Positions 19,321-29,596 of a stretch of 64,000 bases of DNA are shown here, in pieces. Both the position numbers and the translations under genes were made by a program. Origin of the DNA: Ruegeria sp. THAF57 (GTDB taxonomy: Bacteria > Pseudomonadota > Alphaproteobacteria > Rhodobacterales > Rhodobacteraceae); contig NZ_CAIWNQ010000002.1 of assembly GCF_903914075.1 (NCBI RefSeq), positions 496,001-560,000 of the forward strand, in the 5' to 3' direction. Numbering within the stretch: position 1 is the stretch's first letter; each line of letters begins with the position of its first letter. Under the pieces are notes generated by a model. The model made no database searches. It was not told the DNA's origin and saw nothing but the letters and a program-made list of their open reading frames with translations.

Positions 19321-20346
19321 GTGACGACAGATACAAAACGCCCGCTTACCCTTCGTGATGTCTCTGAGGCGTCCGGTGTATCCGAGATGACGGTCAGTCG
19401 GGTATTGCGAAACCGGGGGGATGTGTCTGACGCCACCCGAACCCGGGTCTTGGCCGCTGCAAAAGAACTGGGCTATGTGCCGAACAAAATCGCGGGGGCA
19501 TTGGCATCAAGCCGGGTCAATCTGGTGGCTGTCATAATTCCATCGCTGTCCAACATGGTCTTCCCGGAAGTTCTGACAGGGATCAATCAGGTGTTGGAAG
19601 ATACCGAGTTGCAACCCGTGGTCGGCGTCACCGATTACCTACCGGAAAAAGAAGAAAAGGTTTTGTACGAGATGCTCTCTTGGCGGCCCTCAGGCGTGAT
19701 CATCGCCGGGTTGGAGCACACGGACGCGGCCCGCGCCATGCTGGATTCTGCGGGCATTCCAGTGGTCGAAGTCATGGACACCGACGGTAAACCGGTGGAC
19801 GCGATGGTCGGGATTTCGCACCGTCGGGCCGGGCGCGAGATGGCGCAGGCGATCCTCAAGGCTGGCTATGAACATATCGGGTTCATGGGCACCAAAATGC
19901 CGCTGGATCACCGGGCGCGGAAGCGGTTCGAAGGGTTCACCGAAGTGCTGGGCAAGCACGGCATCGAAATCGAGGATCGAGAGTTCTACTCTGGTGGCTC
20001 GGCACTGGCCAAGGGGCGCGAGATGACGCAAGCCATGCTGGAACGCTCACCTGAATTGGATTTCCTGTATTATTCCAACGATATGATTGGCGCAGGTGGC
20101 CTGCTTTACCTACTGGATCAAGGCATTGATGTGCCCGGCCAGATCGGCTTGGCTGGGTTCAATAATGTCGAGCTTTTGCAAGGTCTGCCGCGCAAGCTGG
20201 CCACGATGGATGCCTGCCGGTTGGAGATCGGGCGCAAAGCGGCCGAGATCATCGCCACGCAACTTGCCGATCCGAACGCCGAGGTCGACACCCGCGTGAC
20301 CTTGACACCCAAGATCAGCTATGGCGACACGTTGAAACGACGCTGA
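19321..20346 (+). CDS. LacI-family transcriptional regulator (GntR-like)
   Basis: This 341-residue repressor has an N-terminal LacI helix-turn-helix (TLRDVSEASGVSEMTVSRVL) and a periplasmic-binding-type effector domain ending LTPKISYGDTLKRR. It resembles gluconate-utilisation repressors, but no gluconate genes are adjacent. I place the start at GTG 19321 because the helix-turn-helix follows directly and the long upstream frame runs through tRNA-Arg. It is followed after four bases by the YcaQ-type gene, so the two may share a transcript. The target genes are unknown. Confidence 0.88.
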   Translation: MTTDTKRPLTLRDVSEASGVSEMTVSRVLRNRGDVSDATRTRVLAAAKELGYVPNKIAGALASSRVNLVAVIIPSLSNMVFPEVLTGINQVLEDTELQPVVGVTDYLPEKEEKVLYEMLSWRPSGVIIAGLEHTDAARAMLDSAGIPVVEVMDTDGKPVDAMVGISHRRAGREMAQAILKAGYEHIGFMGTKMPLDHRARKRFEGFTEVLGKHGIEIEDREFYSGGSALAKGREMTQAMLERSPELDFLYYSNDMIGAGGLLYLLDQGIDVPGQIGLAGFNNVELLQGLPRKLATMDACRLEIGRKAAEIIATQLADPNAEVDTRVTLTPKISYGDTLKRR

Positions 20347-20350
20347 CCTT

Positions 20351-21562
20351 ATGGCGCTTCGTCAACTGGACAACCGAACAGCGCGGGCCGTGTTCATGGA
20401 TCGGCACGCCCTTCTTGAGCCGCCGACAGGCAGCGCCAAGGGGACCGCTCTTCTGGACCTGATTCAGCGGTTGGGGTTTGTGCAACTGGACAGCATCAAC
20501 ACGGTGGCTCGCGCTCATGACATGATCCTGTTTTCACGCAGGCCCAGCTATCGCCCAAAGAATCTGAAACACCTGTACGAACGCGACAGGGCATTGTTTG
20601 AACACTGGACCCATGACGCCGCAGTTATCCCCATGGAGTATTACCGGCATTGGCACCTCAGGTTTCAACGAGACGCGGATATGTTGAAATCCCGTTGGAA
20701 GAACTGGCGCCGGGACGGGTTCGAGCAGCGGTTTGAAACTGTCTTGCAGCATATCCGTGACCACGGGCCAGTGTCGTCGTCAGACGTCGGCAAGGACGAA
20801 AAGAAAGGATCGGGCGGCTGGTGGGACTGGCACCCATCCAAAACCGCGTTGGAGTTCCTGTGGCGGTCCGGGGCGTTGACTGTGATTGGGCGACAGGGAT
20901 TTCAGAAACGCTATGACCTGACAGAACGTGTGATCGACGACCATCTTTGCCCTGGAAAGCTGCAGGTTGACCCGGAAGAAACTGTTGATTGGTTGTGCAA
21001 TGCGGCGATGGACCGGTTGGGGTTTGCAACCTCGGGCGAGCTGGCCGCGTTCTGGGACACGGTAAGCACCACAGAAACCCGGGAATGGTGTAAACAGGCT
21101 CTAATAAAAGGAGAGCTGGAAGAAATCGAAGTCACCTGTGCCGATGGCCGGATGCGTAAGATGCTGTCGCGGCCCGGTTCGGTAAGCACTGGTCACTTGA
21201 ACAAACCGCCGGGCCGTATCCGAGTGCTTAGTCCGTTCGACCCCATGCTTCGCGATCGTAACCGGGCGGAAAAGCTGTTTGGGTTTCACTACAGGATCGA
21301 AGTGTTCGTACCTGCCCCAAAACGAACCTACGGCTATTACGTGTTTCCACTGTTGGAAGGTGACCGAATGATCGGTCGCATCGACATGAAGGCCCACCGC
21401 GACGACGGTGCATTGCGAGTCAGCGCTGTGTGGCCGGAACGGTCCGTCCGTTGGTCTGCGGCACGGACAGGTCGGTTGGAATCCGAGCTCGACCGGGTGC
21501 GCAGATTGACCGATCTTGACCGCGTAGAGTTTGCGGAAAACTGGCTAAAGGACCCTGTTTAG
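20351..21562 (+). CDS. YcaQ/AlkZ-like DNA glycosylase (HTH_42)
   Basis: This 403-residue protein of the winged-helix HTH_42 family begins LRQLDNRTARAVFMDRH and has QLD in GFVQLDSINTVARAHD. That matches the catalytic Gln-x-Asp motif of E. coli YcaQ, which unhooks DNA interstrand crosslinks, rather than the Gln-x-Gln of AlkZ. The C-terminal part has FHYRIEVFVPAPKR and a VFPLLEGDRMIGRID strand typical of the family. It starts four bases after the LacI gene. A role in repair of alkylation or crosslink damage is likely; the exact lesion is unknown. Confidence 0.85.
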   Translation: MALRQLDNRTARAVFMDRHALLEPPTGSAKGTALLDLIQRLGFVQLDSINTVARAHDMILFSRRPSYRPKNLKHLYERDRALFEHWTHDAAVIPMEYYRHWHLRFQRDADMLKSRWKNWRRDGFEQRFETVLQHIRDHGPVSSSDVGKDEKKGSGGWWDWHPSKTALEFLWRSGALTVIGRQGFQKRYDLTERVIDDHLCPGKLQVDPEETVDWLCNAAMDRLGFATSGELAAFWDTVSTTETREWCKQALIKGELEEIEVTCADGRMRKMLSRPGSVSTGHLNKPPGRIRVLSPFDPMLRDRNRAEKLFGFHYRIEVFVPAPKRTYGYYVFPLLEGDRMIGRIDMKAHRDDGALRVSAVWPERSVRWSAARTGRLESELDRVRRLTDLDRVEFAENWLKDPV

Positions 21563-21565
21563 GGT

Positions 21566-22255
21566 CTATTCTGCCGCAGAGAGGGTCAAGCTTATGGGTT
21601 GCAAGCCGTCAATCGTACCCTCCAGCCTGTCACCGGCTTGCACCGGCCCAACGCCCGCCGGAGTGCCCGTCATGATCAGATCACCGGGGCGCAGATGGTA
21701 ATAGCCTGAAAGATGGCTGATGATTTCGTCGATCTTCCAGATCAGCTCGTGCAGCGTTGCGTCCTGACGTACATCGCCATTCACGCTTAGAACGATACGC
21801 TTGTCGTCATCCGGCGACCAATCCGCAGCGGATGTCAGGGGGCCAAAGACTGCTCCGTTCTCAAGGTCTTTGCCCAGATCCCAGGGCCGCTGCTTGTTCC
21901 GCTCTTTTATCTGCAGGTCCCGGCGGGTCATGTCCAATGCGCAGCCATAGGCATACACGGCGTCTGCGGCCTCAACTCGGGACGCACGAAAGACGGGTTT
22001 ACCGATCGCCACGGCCAGCTCCATCTCATGATGAAAGTTGTCTGTCCCCGGCGGGAATGGCACTGTGGCACCGGACAAAACCGCATTGGCTGCGGATTTC
22101 GTGAAATAGAACGGCGCTTCGCGATCAACTTCGTGGCCCATCTCGGCCGCATGCGCCGCATAATTCCGTCCAACACAGAAAACGCGGCCCAACGGGTAAG
22201 GGGTCGAAAGCCCCTCGACCGGGATTTCAAGCGGTTTTGGTAGCGAAAACGGCAT
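21566..22255 (-). CDS. Fumarylacetoacetate hydrolase-family protein
   Basis: This 229-residue FAH-fold enzyme contains VGRNYAAHAAEMG, PFYFTKSAANAV, a HHEMELAVAIGK metal-binding segment with two Glu, and the C-terminal PGDLIMTGTPAGVGPV. The family hydrolyses acylpyruvates such as fumarylpyruvate or decarboxylates oxalocrotonate-type acids. The start at 22255 follows AAGGGG; the frame to 22279 has no better site. With an HpaR-like regulator and an HpaI-like aldolase next door it probably serves aromatic or ketoacid breakdown, with unproven substrate. Confidence 0.88.
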   Translation of the reverse strand: MPFSLPKPLEIPVEGLSTPYPLGRVFCVGRNYAAHAAEMGHEVDREAPFYFTKSAANAVLSGATVPFPPGTDNFHHEMELAVAIGKPVFRASRVEAADAVYAYGCALDMTRRDLQIKERNKQRPWDLGKDLENGAVFGPLTSAADWSPDDDKRIVLSVNGDVRQDATLHELIWKIDEIISHLSGYYHLRPGDLIMTGTPAGVGPVQAGDRLEGTIDGLQPISLTLSAAE

Positions 22256-22367
22256 AGCGACCCCTTTATCTGGCAACAACAGCGCATCTTAGAGGACAAA
22301 CCCCTGGGGACAAGCAGGTGAACCGTCTGTTGAAATGGTATCCTAACTTCAGAGCCCCGAGAATGGG

Positions 22368-22796
22368 CTAAAGATCATGCAGTTCGTTCAACAGGTCCAG
22401 CAATGCCTCGTGCCGCTTTTGGCCTAGTTGGTCTTTGATTTCTTCGGCAAGACGTATCATCACTTCGATATTGTCCTGAATTATCCGCTCACCCTGCGCC
22501 GTGACTTCGACAATCTGACGGCGCTTATCGCCGGGATTTACCCTGCGCCGGATCAAACCCTTAGCTTCCAGTTTTTGCAGTATCCGCGTGAGGCTGGGCA
22601 ACAAAAGACAGGCGCGCTCGGCGATACGTGTCGGCTCCTGCGGGCCTTCTTCTTGCAAGACACGCAGGACGCGCCATTGCTGTTCAGTCACGCCAGCATC
22701 TGACAGCATTTTGCGAATGGGGCCCATGACACGCTCCCGCGCCCGCAGCAATGCTATGGGCAATGAGCGTGACGTAAGTGGAAAGTCATTGGGCAT
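22368..22796 (-). CDS. MarR-family regulator, HpaR-like
   Basis: This 142-residue winged-helix regulator has SRSLPIALLRARERVMGPIRK, the typical HpaR N-terminus, and a wing RRRVNPGDKRRQIVEVT. HpaR represses homoprotocatechuate degradation genes. This one lies between a FAH-family gene and a divergent HpaI-type aldolase, which fits. The start could be 22796 or 22820; neither has a good ribosome-binding site, and homologues usually begin shortly before the SRSLP motif. The probable operator is the dyad at 22914. Confidence 0.85.
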   Translation of the reverse strand: MPNDFPLTSRSLPIALLRARERVMGPIRKMLSDAGVTEQQWRVLRVLQEEGPQEPTRIAERACLLLPSLTRILQKLEAKGLIRRRVNPGDKRRQIVEVTAQGERIIQDNIEVMIRLAEEIKDQLGQKRHEALLDLLNELHDL

Positions 22797-22913
22797 AAGG
22801 AATCTTGGACGAAATCTCATCAGACTGCAACTCAGCCGAAGTCTATTAAATACGCCTTATTCAGAGACTGATTCAGATTATTGATGAGCGCTGACGCGAT
22901 GGGGACAGCGCGA

Positions 22914-22928
22914 ACCGTTGCGAACGGT
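22914..22928. promoter_or_regulatory. Candidate operator between HpaR-like and HpaI-like genes
   Basis: ACCGTT-GCG-AACGGT is a perfect 6-bp inverted repeat around three bases, about 120 bases from each flanking start codon. Its symmetry and place in the divergent gap suit a MarR-type site; a transcript hairpin is the alternative. Confidence 0.5.
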
Positions 22929-23033
22929 GATCTGTCCTTCGCTTTTGGGCTGGTCAAACTCGGAACCACTGGGAATGATGCTCTCAAGGTTCGATCACCG
23001 CACTTGCCACATCACTGATGAAAAGGTTCCAAC

Positions 23034-23804
23034 ATGCCCGCCCCTACAAACACCTTTAAGCAGGATTTGCAAAATGGCGACAGATTGATCGGCTGTTGGA
23101 GCAGCTTTGCCGAGGCCGTCACGGCCGAAATCATGGGCACTGCCGGGTTCGACTGGCTGGTGATTGACGGAGAACATGCGCCAAACGACATCCGGTCTGT
23201 GCGCGATCAGCTCATGGCGTTGTCATCCAGTCCCACCCATCCCGTTGTCCGGGTGCCCGTGGGCGACACAGCATTAATCAAGATGGTCCTAGACGCCGGG
23301 GCGCAGACCATTCTTGTTCCCATGGTTGAATCCGCACAACAGGCGCAGGAACTGGTGCGTGCCTGCCGCTATCCGCCACAGGGCGTGCGGGGGGTCGGGG
23401 CCATGGCGTCGCGCGCGACGATGTATGGAACGACCACCGATTACATCCAGACTGCGGACGCCCAGATTTGCCTGCTGGTTCAGGTTGAAAATCGCGCTGG
23501 AATCGACGCTCTGGACGAGATTCTGAAGGTTGAGGGCGTCGACGGCGTGTTTATCGGACCTGCGGATTTGTCCACGGATATGGGCCATCAGGGTGACAGT
23601 ACCGCACCCGAAGTACGCGCCGTGATTGCCGATGCCATGACGCGGATCAGGGCTGCGGGCAAGGCTCCGGGCATTCTGGGCACAACGGACGAGGCCAGCC
23701 AAGCCTATCTGGATATGGGCGCGCAGTTTCTGGCAGTTGGCATTGATGTCATGTTACTGACCCGGGCCGCACGCGCATTGGCTGCGCAATGGAAAGGAAA
23801 ATAA
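23034..23804 (+). CDS. HpcH/HpaI-family class II aldolase
   Basis: This 256-residue TIM-barrel aldolase of the HpaI type cleaves or forms 4-hydroxy-2-oxo acids using pyruvate as nucleophile and a divalent metal. Likely catalytic residues are His48 (DGEHAPND) and Arg73 (VVRVP), with metal ligands Glu152 (VQVENRAG) and Asp178 (GPADLS). The ATG follows GAAAAGG. It is divergent from the HpaR-like regulator and convergent with a DUF3095 gene four bases away. The exact substrate is uncertain, because the family is promiscuous. Confidence 0.92.
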   Translation: MPAPTNTFKQDLQNGDRLIGCWSSFAEAVTAEIMGTAGFDWLVIDGEHAPNDIRSVRDQLMALSSSPTHPVVRVPVGDTALIKMVLDAGAQTILVPMVESAQQAQELVRACRYPPQGVRGVGAMASRATMYGTTTDYIQTADAQICLLVQVENRAGIDALDEILKVEGVDGVFIGPADLSTDMGHQGDSTAPEVRAVIADAMTRIRAAGKAPGILGTTDEASQAYLDMGAQFLAVGIDVMLLTRAARALAAQWKGK

Positions 23805-23808
23805 CGCA

Positions 23809-24951
23809 TCAGCCCTGCATGGCGGCTGCCGCTTGCGCATAGCCGCCGGATGCGCCGTCAATAAAATGAACATGGTCGTCGCGCGTGGCCGAGGGGACAA
23901 AACAGGTCATCATCGCCTCATCCTGCGCATGCAGACCATAGCGAATCTTTCCCTGTCCACGGGCCTGTTCAAGCATTATCCGGATCTGCAACAGTGTCGC
24001 CTCGTCGCAATCCAGTGTCATCTTCAATCCGTCGTCGAACTTCCTGTAATCCGCGTTACGGCTGACCATCTGCTGATAGTGTTCGGGCTGGAAGTCACCC
24101 AGGGGTCGGCCGGCCTTAAACAAGAGGTAAATCAGCAGATTTTGAGCCAGCAAACCAAGTTTTTGCAAAGTGAGATTGCGACCCCGTCGCGACACATGCG
24201 CGTCTATATCCAACCCCGGCGGAGGCCAGTTCATTGGCGGGCCGTTCACCGGCACAGGATGACCCGCCCGCTCTAATCCTTCTGAGGCGACCAGAACGGA
24301 CTGCGCCAGATCCGCAAAATCGCTCTCGGTCGCGTGCGCGGTCGGCTCGATCACCAAAGACACGATCTGACCATGGGCCGCCCTGATATTTGACCAGCGA
24401 CAGGACAGGCCGGTCAGATCCGGTTGCGCCCCCGGTTCCGCGACAGGCACAGCAAACGCACCCGCTTTCATCTGCGCCTCGGCCCAGGCCAACCCACCGC
24501 CCGAGAACATAGCATAGTCCACGCCATCGGACGGCGCGTAGCGGGCGACACGCAAATCTCGATCCGACGCCCGGATTTCGGCAACGGGCATCAACGCGGC
24601 GCGCAAAGATATTCCGAATTCTTCCTCGGCCCAGCGCCGCAAGGCAGCCAGCGTGGAACGGGCGTCGTCAGCCGCACTTGCGGGGACGGCAAATCCTGCG
24701 CCGTCGCCGCCAAACACATAGGGGAAGTCGCTGCCCTTCATGGCGTTGATCATGGCTGAGATGACCGCAGCGCCGACCATATTCACGGTCTTGTAGCGGC
24801 CTTTGGCAATTTCACCCGTTGAATCAACAATATCCGCCACCCCGACGACCCAATCGTCAGGGAGGGCTGAAAACTGCACGGGGTCGGCAAGCCGGGCAAA
24901 GTCGCGCAGTAAAGTAAGACTGTCATAAAACGCGGCCTGAGCGTCTTTCAT
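23809..24951 (-). CDS. DUF3095 protein, cyclase-fold-like
   Basis: This 380-residue protein matches my recollection of DUF3095. The N-terminal part has WVVGVADIVDSTGEIAKG and, about 40 residues later, FPYVFGGDGAGFAVP. An Asp-rich strand followed by a GGDG turn resembles the metal- and nucleotide-binding elements of class III nucleotide cyclases and GGDEF enzymes, so nucleotide signalling is possible but unproven. There is no signal peptide or clear membrane helix. It is a single gene, convergent with the aldolase. Confidence 0.75.
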   Translation of the reverse strand: MKDAQAAFYDSLTLLRDFARLADPVQFSALPDDWVVGVADIVDSTGEIAKGRYKTVNMVGAAVISAMINAMKGSDFPYVFGGDGAGFAVPASAADDARSTLAALRRWAEEEFGISLRAALMPVAEIRASDRDLRVARYAPSDGVDYAMFSGGGLAWAEAQMKAGAFAVPVAEPGAQPDLTGLSCRWSNIRAAHGQIVSLVIEPTAHATESDFADLAQSVLVASEGLERAGHPVPVNGPPMNWPPPGLDIDAHVSRRGRNLTLQKLGLLAQNLLIYLLFKAGRPLGDFQPEHYQQMVSRNADYRKFDDGLKMTLDCDEATLLQIRIMLEQARGQGKIRYGLHAQDEAMMTCFVPSATRDDHVHFIDGASGGYAQAAAAMQG

Positions 24952-25093
24952 AATCGCCTCGATCAGAAATCACCTTTCAGTGTAGTGCGATTGCGGTTGC
25001 TGTCCCGTGAAATCGTCACGACACACGTGCTTGTGTGCGGCGATTGTACGTGCCAATCAGGGCCAGTCAGCCGTTGGGGAAGAGGGTCGATAC

Positions 25094-26266
25094 ATGAAGG
25101 CAGGTCTGGTGGTGTTGTGTCTGGGCTATGTGCTCAGCCAATTTTTTCGTGCTTTCCTTGCCGTTCTCAGTGTCGATCTTGGCCGCGACATAGGGGCCAC
25201 GCCAGAGGATCTGGCCTTTGCCTCGGGCCTTTGGTTTCTGATCTTTGCTGCCATGCAGCTTCCAGTGGGTTGGGCGCTGGATCGGGTCGGACCGCGCCTG
25301 ACGGCCGCCGCGCTATTGCTGATCGGAGGTGCCGGTGGGGCTGCATTGTTCGCAATCGCCTCTACGCCTTTCCACGTTGCCATCGCGATGGGGCTGATCG
25401 GGGTTGGCTGTTCACCGGTCCTGATGGCGTCTTATTACATCTTCGCGCGTGAGTTCCCCCCGGCGCGTTTTGCGACGCTGGCCGCGCTGATGCTGGGTGT
25501 CGGGTCAGTGGGCAATCTGGTGGCCTCATATCCCACCGCACTTGCCGTCGAATTGATGGGTTGGCGCGCAACCATGTGGGTGCTGGCGTTGTTCTCGGGC
25601 GCGATTGCGCTGGGTATTCTGGCCACCGTGCATGACCCCAAACGGGTTGAGACAGACCACAAGGGTTCAGTTCTGGACCTGCTGAAACAGCCCGCTTTGT
25701 GGGCGATCCTGCCTTTGATGCTGGTGGCCTACGCGCCTTCGGCGGCCACGCGCGGGCTTTGGGCCGGACCTTACCTGAGCGACATCTTCGACCTCAGCAC
25801 CACGCAAATTGGTACAGCAACGCTGATCATGGGTGCCGCAATGATTGCCGGGACCTTCACTTATGGGCCGCTCGACCGGATTTTAGGCACACGAAAATGG
25901 GTGATCTTTGGCGGTAATGCGCTGGGGGTGATCGCTTTGTCACTGCTTTGCCTGTGGATCGACAACAGCGTCTGGGTGTCCATCGTATTGATTTCGGTCA
26001 TCGGCTTCATGGGGGCCAGCTTTCCGGTCATCATGGCGCATGGCCGCGCCTTTGTACCGCCACATCTTGTGGGCCGAGGCGTAACCCTGCTGAACCTGTT
26101 CGGGATCGGTGGTGTCGGCTTTGCGCAGTTCGTCACCGGACGTATCCATGCCGCCACAGTGGACATCAGCCCAAGCGCACCCTACACAGCAATATTCGGC
26201 TTTTTCGCGGCCACGCTTGCCATTGGCTGCGTGATCTATCTATTCAGCCGGGACAGCGTCGACTGA
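25094..26266 (+). CDS. MFS transporter
   Basis: This 390-residue major-facilitator carrier has about 12 hydrophobic segments. It begins MKAGLVVLCLGYVLSQFFRAF and has the loop 2-3 motif LDRVGPRLT (compare GxxxDRxGR). The start at 25094 follows GAAGAGGGTCG and puts the first helix at the N-terminus; the longer frame from 25007 is less likely. It lies 23 bases before the LpcC-like glycosyltransferase, though a functional link is unclear. The substrate is not inferable. Confidence 0.85.
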   Translation: MKAGLVVLCLGYVLSQFFRAFLAVLSVDLGRDIGATPEDLAFASGLWFLIFAAMQLPVGWALDRVGPRLTAAALLLIGGAGGAALFAIASTPFHVAIAMGLIGVGCSPVLMASYYIFAREFPPARFATLAALMLGVGSVGNLVASYPTALAVELMGWRATMWVLALFSGAIALGILATVHDPKRVETDHKGSVLDLLKQPALWAILPLMLVAYAPSAATRGLWAGPYLSDIFDLSTTQIGTATLIMGAAMIAGTFTYGPLDRILGTRKWVIFGGNALGVIALSLLCLWIDNSVWVSIVLISVIGFMGASFPVIMAHGRAFVPPHLVGRGVTLLNLFGIGGVGFAQFVTGRIHAATVDISPSAPYTAIFGFFAATLAIGCVIYLFSRDSVD

Positions 26267-26289
26267 CGCTGAAACCGTCAGGAGCAACC

Positions 26290-27324
26290 ATGTCCGACCC
26301 GCGCGTTATCGCCCCCAATCTGAAACGCAGGCTTTCAGGCGTAACGGCGACGATTGCGCGGCTGGTGCCGCTGCAGGCGCAATGGATCGATATCGCCGCC
26401 ACCGGCCCCGGCCTGCCGGCTGACATCCCGCATATCCCGCTGGGCCGTCTGCCTTTTCTGTCGCGCAAAACCCTGCGGGTCTGGCACGCGCGCCGCAATA
26501 CCGAGATGCTGTTGGGCCTGTTCCTGCGCAACATCCTGCGGCTGCGGCTGAGGCTGCTGTTCACTAGCGCCTCGCAGCGCAGCCATTCGGGCTATACCAA
26601 ATGGCTGATCGGCAAGATGGATGCCGTGGTCGCCACCTCGCGAAAGACCGCCGGATATCTGGAGCGCGACGCGCAGGTCATCATGCACGGCATCAACCTG
26701 CAAGATTTCACCCCGCCCGAGGATAAGGCGGCTATTCGTGCCCGCCTGGGTCTGCCGGGTGGTCTGTTGCTGGGCTGCTATGGCCGCATCCGTCACCAGA
26801 AAGGCACCGACGCTTTTGTCGATGCGATGATCGAGCTGTGTGGTCAGTTCGATGACGCCCACGGCATCGTCATGGGTCGCGCCACGGAAAAGCACACCGC
26901 TTTTCTGGCCGAGCTGAAAGACAAGGTCGCGGCAGCGGGCCTGTCCGACCGCATCCTGTTCATGCCCGAAGTCACCGTCGACCAGATCGCCGAATGGTAT
27001 CAGGTGTTGGACCTGTTCATCGCTCCGCAGCGGTGGGAAGGGTTCGGCCTCACCCCATTGGAAGCGATGGCCTGCGGTGTGCCAGTTGTCGCCACTGACG
27101 TCGGTGCGTTCTCGGAAATCGTCACCGACCCAAGCCTTGGCGGTATCATCCCGCCGGGCGACATCCCCGCCATGGTTGAAGCCAGCGCGCAAATGCTGGA
27201 GAACCGCGATTCCCTCGCCAAATCCGGCCTCGCCGCCCGTGCCCATGTCGAACAGAATTTCGACATCAACGGCGAGGCAAAGACCCTTGTTGCCCTCTAT
27301 GAACGGCTTCTGACCGAAAACTGA
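26290..27324 (+). CDS. lpcC: Glycosyltransferase family 4, LpcC-like LPS core mannosyltransferase
   Basis: This 344-residue GT-B transferase has the GT4 nucleotide-sugar motif EGFGLTPLEAMACGVPVVAT and an RRLSGVTATIARLVPLQAQ opening that I associate with rhizobial LpcC, which mannosylates the LPS inner core. The ATG at 26290 follows AGGAGCAACC exactly; longer upstream frames overlap the MFS gene. It may be expressed with that MFS gene. The donor and acceptor are assigned only by resemblance. Confidence 0.8.
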   Translation: MSDPRVIAPNLKRRLSGVTATIARLVPLQAQWIDIAATGPGLPADIPHIPLGRLPFLSRKTLRVWHARRNTEMLLGLFLRNILRLRLRLLFTSASQRSHSGYTKWLIGKMDAVVATSRKTAGYLERDAQVIMHGINLQDFTPPEDKAAIRARLGLPGGLLLGCYGRIRHQKGTDAFVDAMIELCGQFDDAHGIVMGRATEKHTAFLAELKDKVAAAGLSDRILFMPEVTVDQIAEWYQVLDLFIAPQRWEGFGLTPLEAMACGVPVVATDVGAFSEIVTDPSLGGIIPPGDIPAMVEASAQMLENRDSLAKSGLAARAHVEQNFDINGEAKTLVALYERLLTEN

Positions 27325-27435
27325 GGCGATGCGCCGCGTCAAATCGGTGTCATTGGGTGAAATATGCCCCGAAAACTCTTTTTTCTTTGCTGCAACGCGG
27401 CTATGAACGCGCGTCCTTAACTTTGGAGACATGAA

Positions 27436-28458
27436 ATGGGCTATCGCGTCGTTGTCGCCGGCGCCACGGGTAACGTGGGCCGCGAAATGCTGAACATTCT
27501 GGCGGAACGCCAGTTCCCCGTCGATGAACTTGCTGTTCTGGCAAGCCGTCGTTCGCTGGGTACTGAAGTAAGCTTTGGCGACAAGACACTGACCACCCAG
27601 GACATCGACACCTTCGACTTCACCGGCTGGGACATGGCGCTGTTTGCCATCGGCTCGGACGCAACCAAGGTCTATGCGCCCAAGGCGGCTGCGGCGGGTT
27701 GCGTGGTGATCGACAACAGCTCGCTCTATCGCTACGACCCCGACATTCCGCTGATCGTGCCGGAATGTAACCCGCAGGCGATCCACGACTATAAAAACAA
27801 GAACATCATCGCCAACCCCAACTGCTCGACCGCACAGATGGTTGTCGCGCTGAAGCCTCTGCATGACCGCGCCAAGATCAAGCGCGTTGTCGTCTCGACC
27901 TATCAGTCGGTGTCGGGCGCGGGTAAAGACGGTATGGATGAGCTTTGGGATCAGACCAAGGCCATCTACAACCCCACCACCGAGGTTGAGCCGAAGAAGT
28001 TCCAAAAACAGATCGCCTTCAACGTGATTCCGCAGATCGACGTCTTCATGGAAGACGGCTCGACCAAGGAAGAGTGGAAGATGGTGGTCGAGACCAAAAA
28101 GATCGTCGACCCGTCGATCAAGGTCACAGCAACCTGCGTCCGCGTTCCGGTGTTCGTTGGCCATTCCGAGGCCGTGAATATCGAGTTCGAGGAATTCCTG
28201 GACGAGGATGAGGCCCGCGACATCCTGCGCGAGGCCCCAGGCATCATGGTGATCGACAAGCGCGAAGACGGCGGCTACGTCTCACCCATCGAATGCGCGG
28301 GCGATTTCGCCACGTTCATCAGCCGCATCCGTCAGGATTCGACCATCGAGAACGGCATCAACCTGTGGTGCGTTTCGGACAACCTACGCAAGGGCGCGGC
28401 CCTGAATGCTGTGCAGATCGCCGAACTCCTAGGCCGTGAGGTTCTGAAAAAGGGCTGA
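27436..28458 (+). CDS. asd: Aspartate-semialdehyde dehydrogenase
   Basis: This 340-residue enzyme reduces beta-aspartyl phosphate to aspartate semialdehyde with NADPH, feeding Lys/DAP, Thr and Met synthesis. It has an N-terminal VVVAGATGNVGREML nucleotide site and catalytic Cys130 in NPNCSTAQ. It has its own leader of about 110 bases, GGAGAC before the ATG and a strong terminator behind it, so it is probably monocistronic. Confidence 0.96.
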   Translation: MGYRVVVAGATGNVGREMLNILAERQFPVDELAVLASRRSLGTEVSFGDKTLTTQDIDTFDFTGWDMALFAIGSDATKVYAPKAAAAGCVVIDNSSLYRYDPDIPLIVPECNPQAIHDYKNKNIIANPNCSTAQMVVALKPLHDRAKIKRVVVSTYQSVSGAGKDGMDELWDQTKAIYNPTTEVEPKKFQKQIAFNVIPQIDVFMEDGSTKEEWKMVVETKKIVDPSIKVTATCVRVPVFVGHSEAVNIEFEEFLDEDEARDILREAPGIMVIDKREDGGYVSPIECAGDFATFISRIRQDSTIENGINLWCVSDNLRKGAALNAVQIAELLGREVLKKG

Positions 28459-28483
28459 GGTCAATCAAAAAGCAAGGCTTTGG

Positions 28484-28515
28484 AAACCCCGCTGTTTTTG
28501 CAGCGGGGTTTTTTG
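28484..28515 (+). terminator. Rho-independent terminator after asd
   Basis: The 11-bp arms AAACCCCGCTG (28484-28494) and CAGCGGGGTTT (28501-28511) enclose a six-base loop and lead into a T run. It is a textbook terminator placed between convergent transcription units. Confidence 0.9.
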
Positions 28516-28549
28516 TCGCCCGATTGAGCCTAGGCGTGAAACGATCTGC

Positions 28550-29595
<1,046 letters not shown>

Positions 29596-29596
<1 letters not shown>

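Noticed and set aside
26335-28164. 609-codon antisense frame across lpcC and asd
   Set aside because: Very long but Gly/Asp/His/Arg-rich and antisense to two well-identified genes with intact catalytic motifs; length is due to codon bias.
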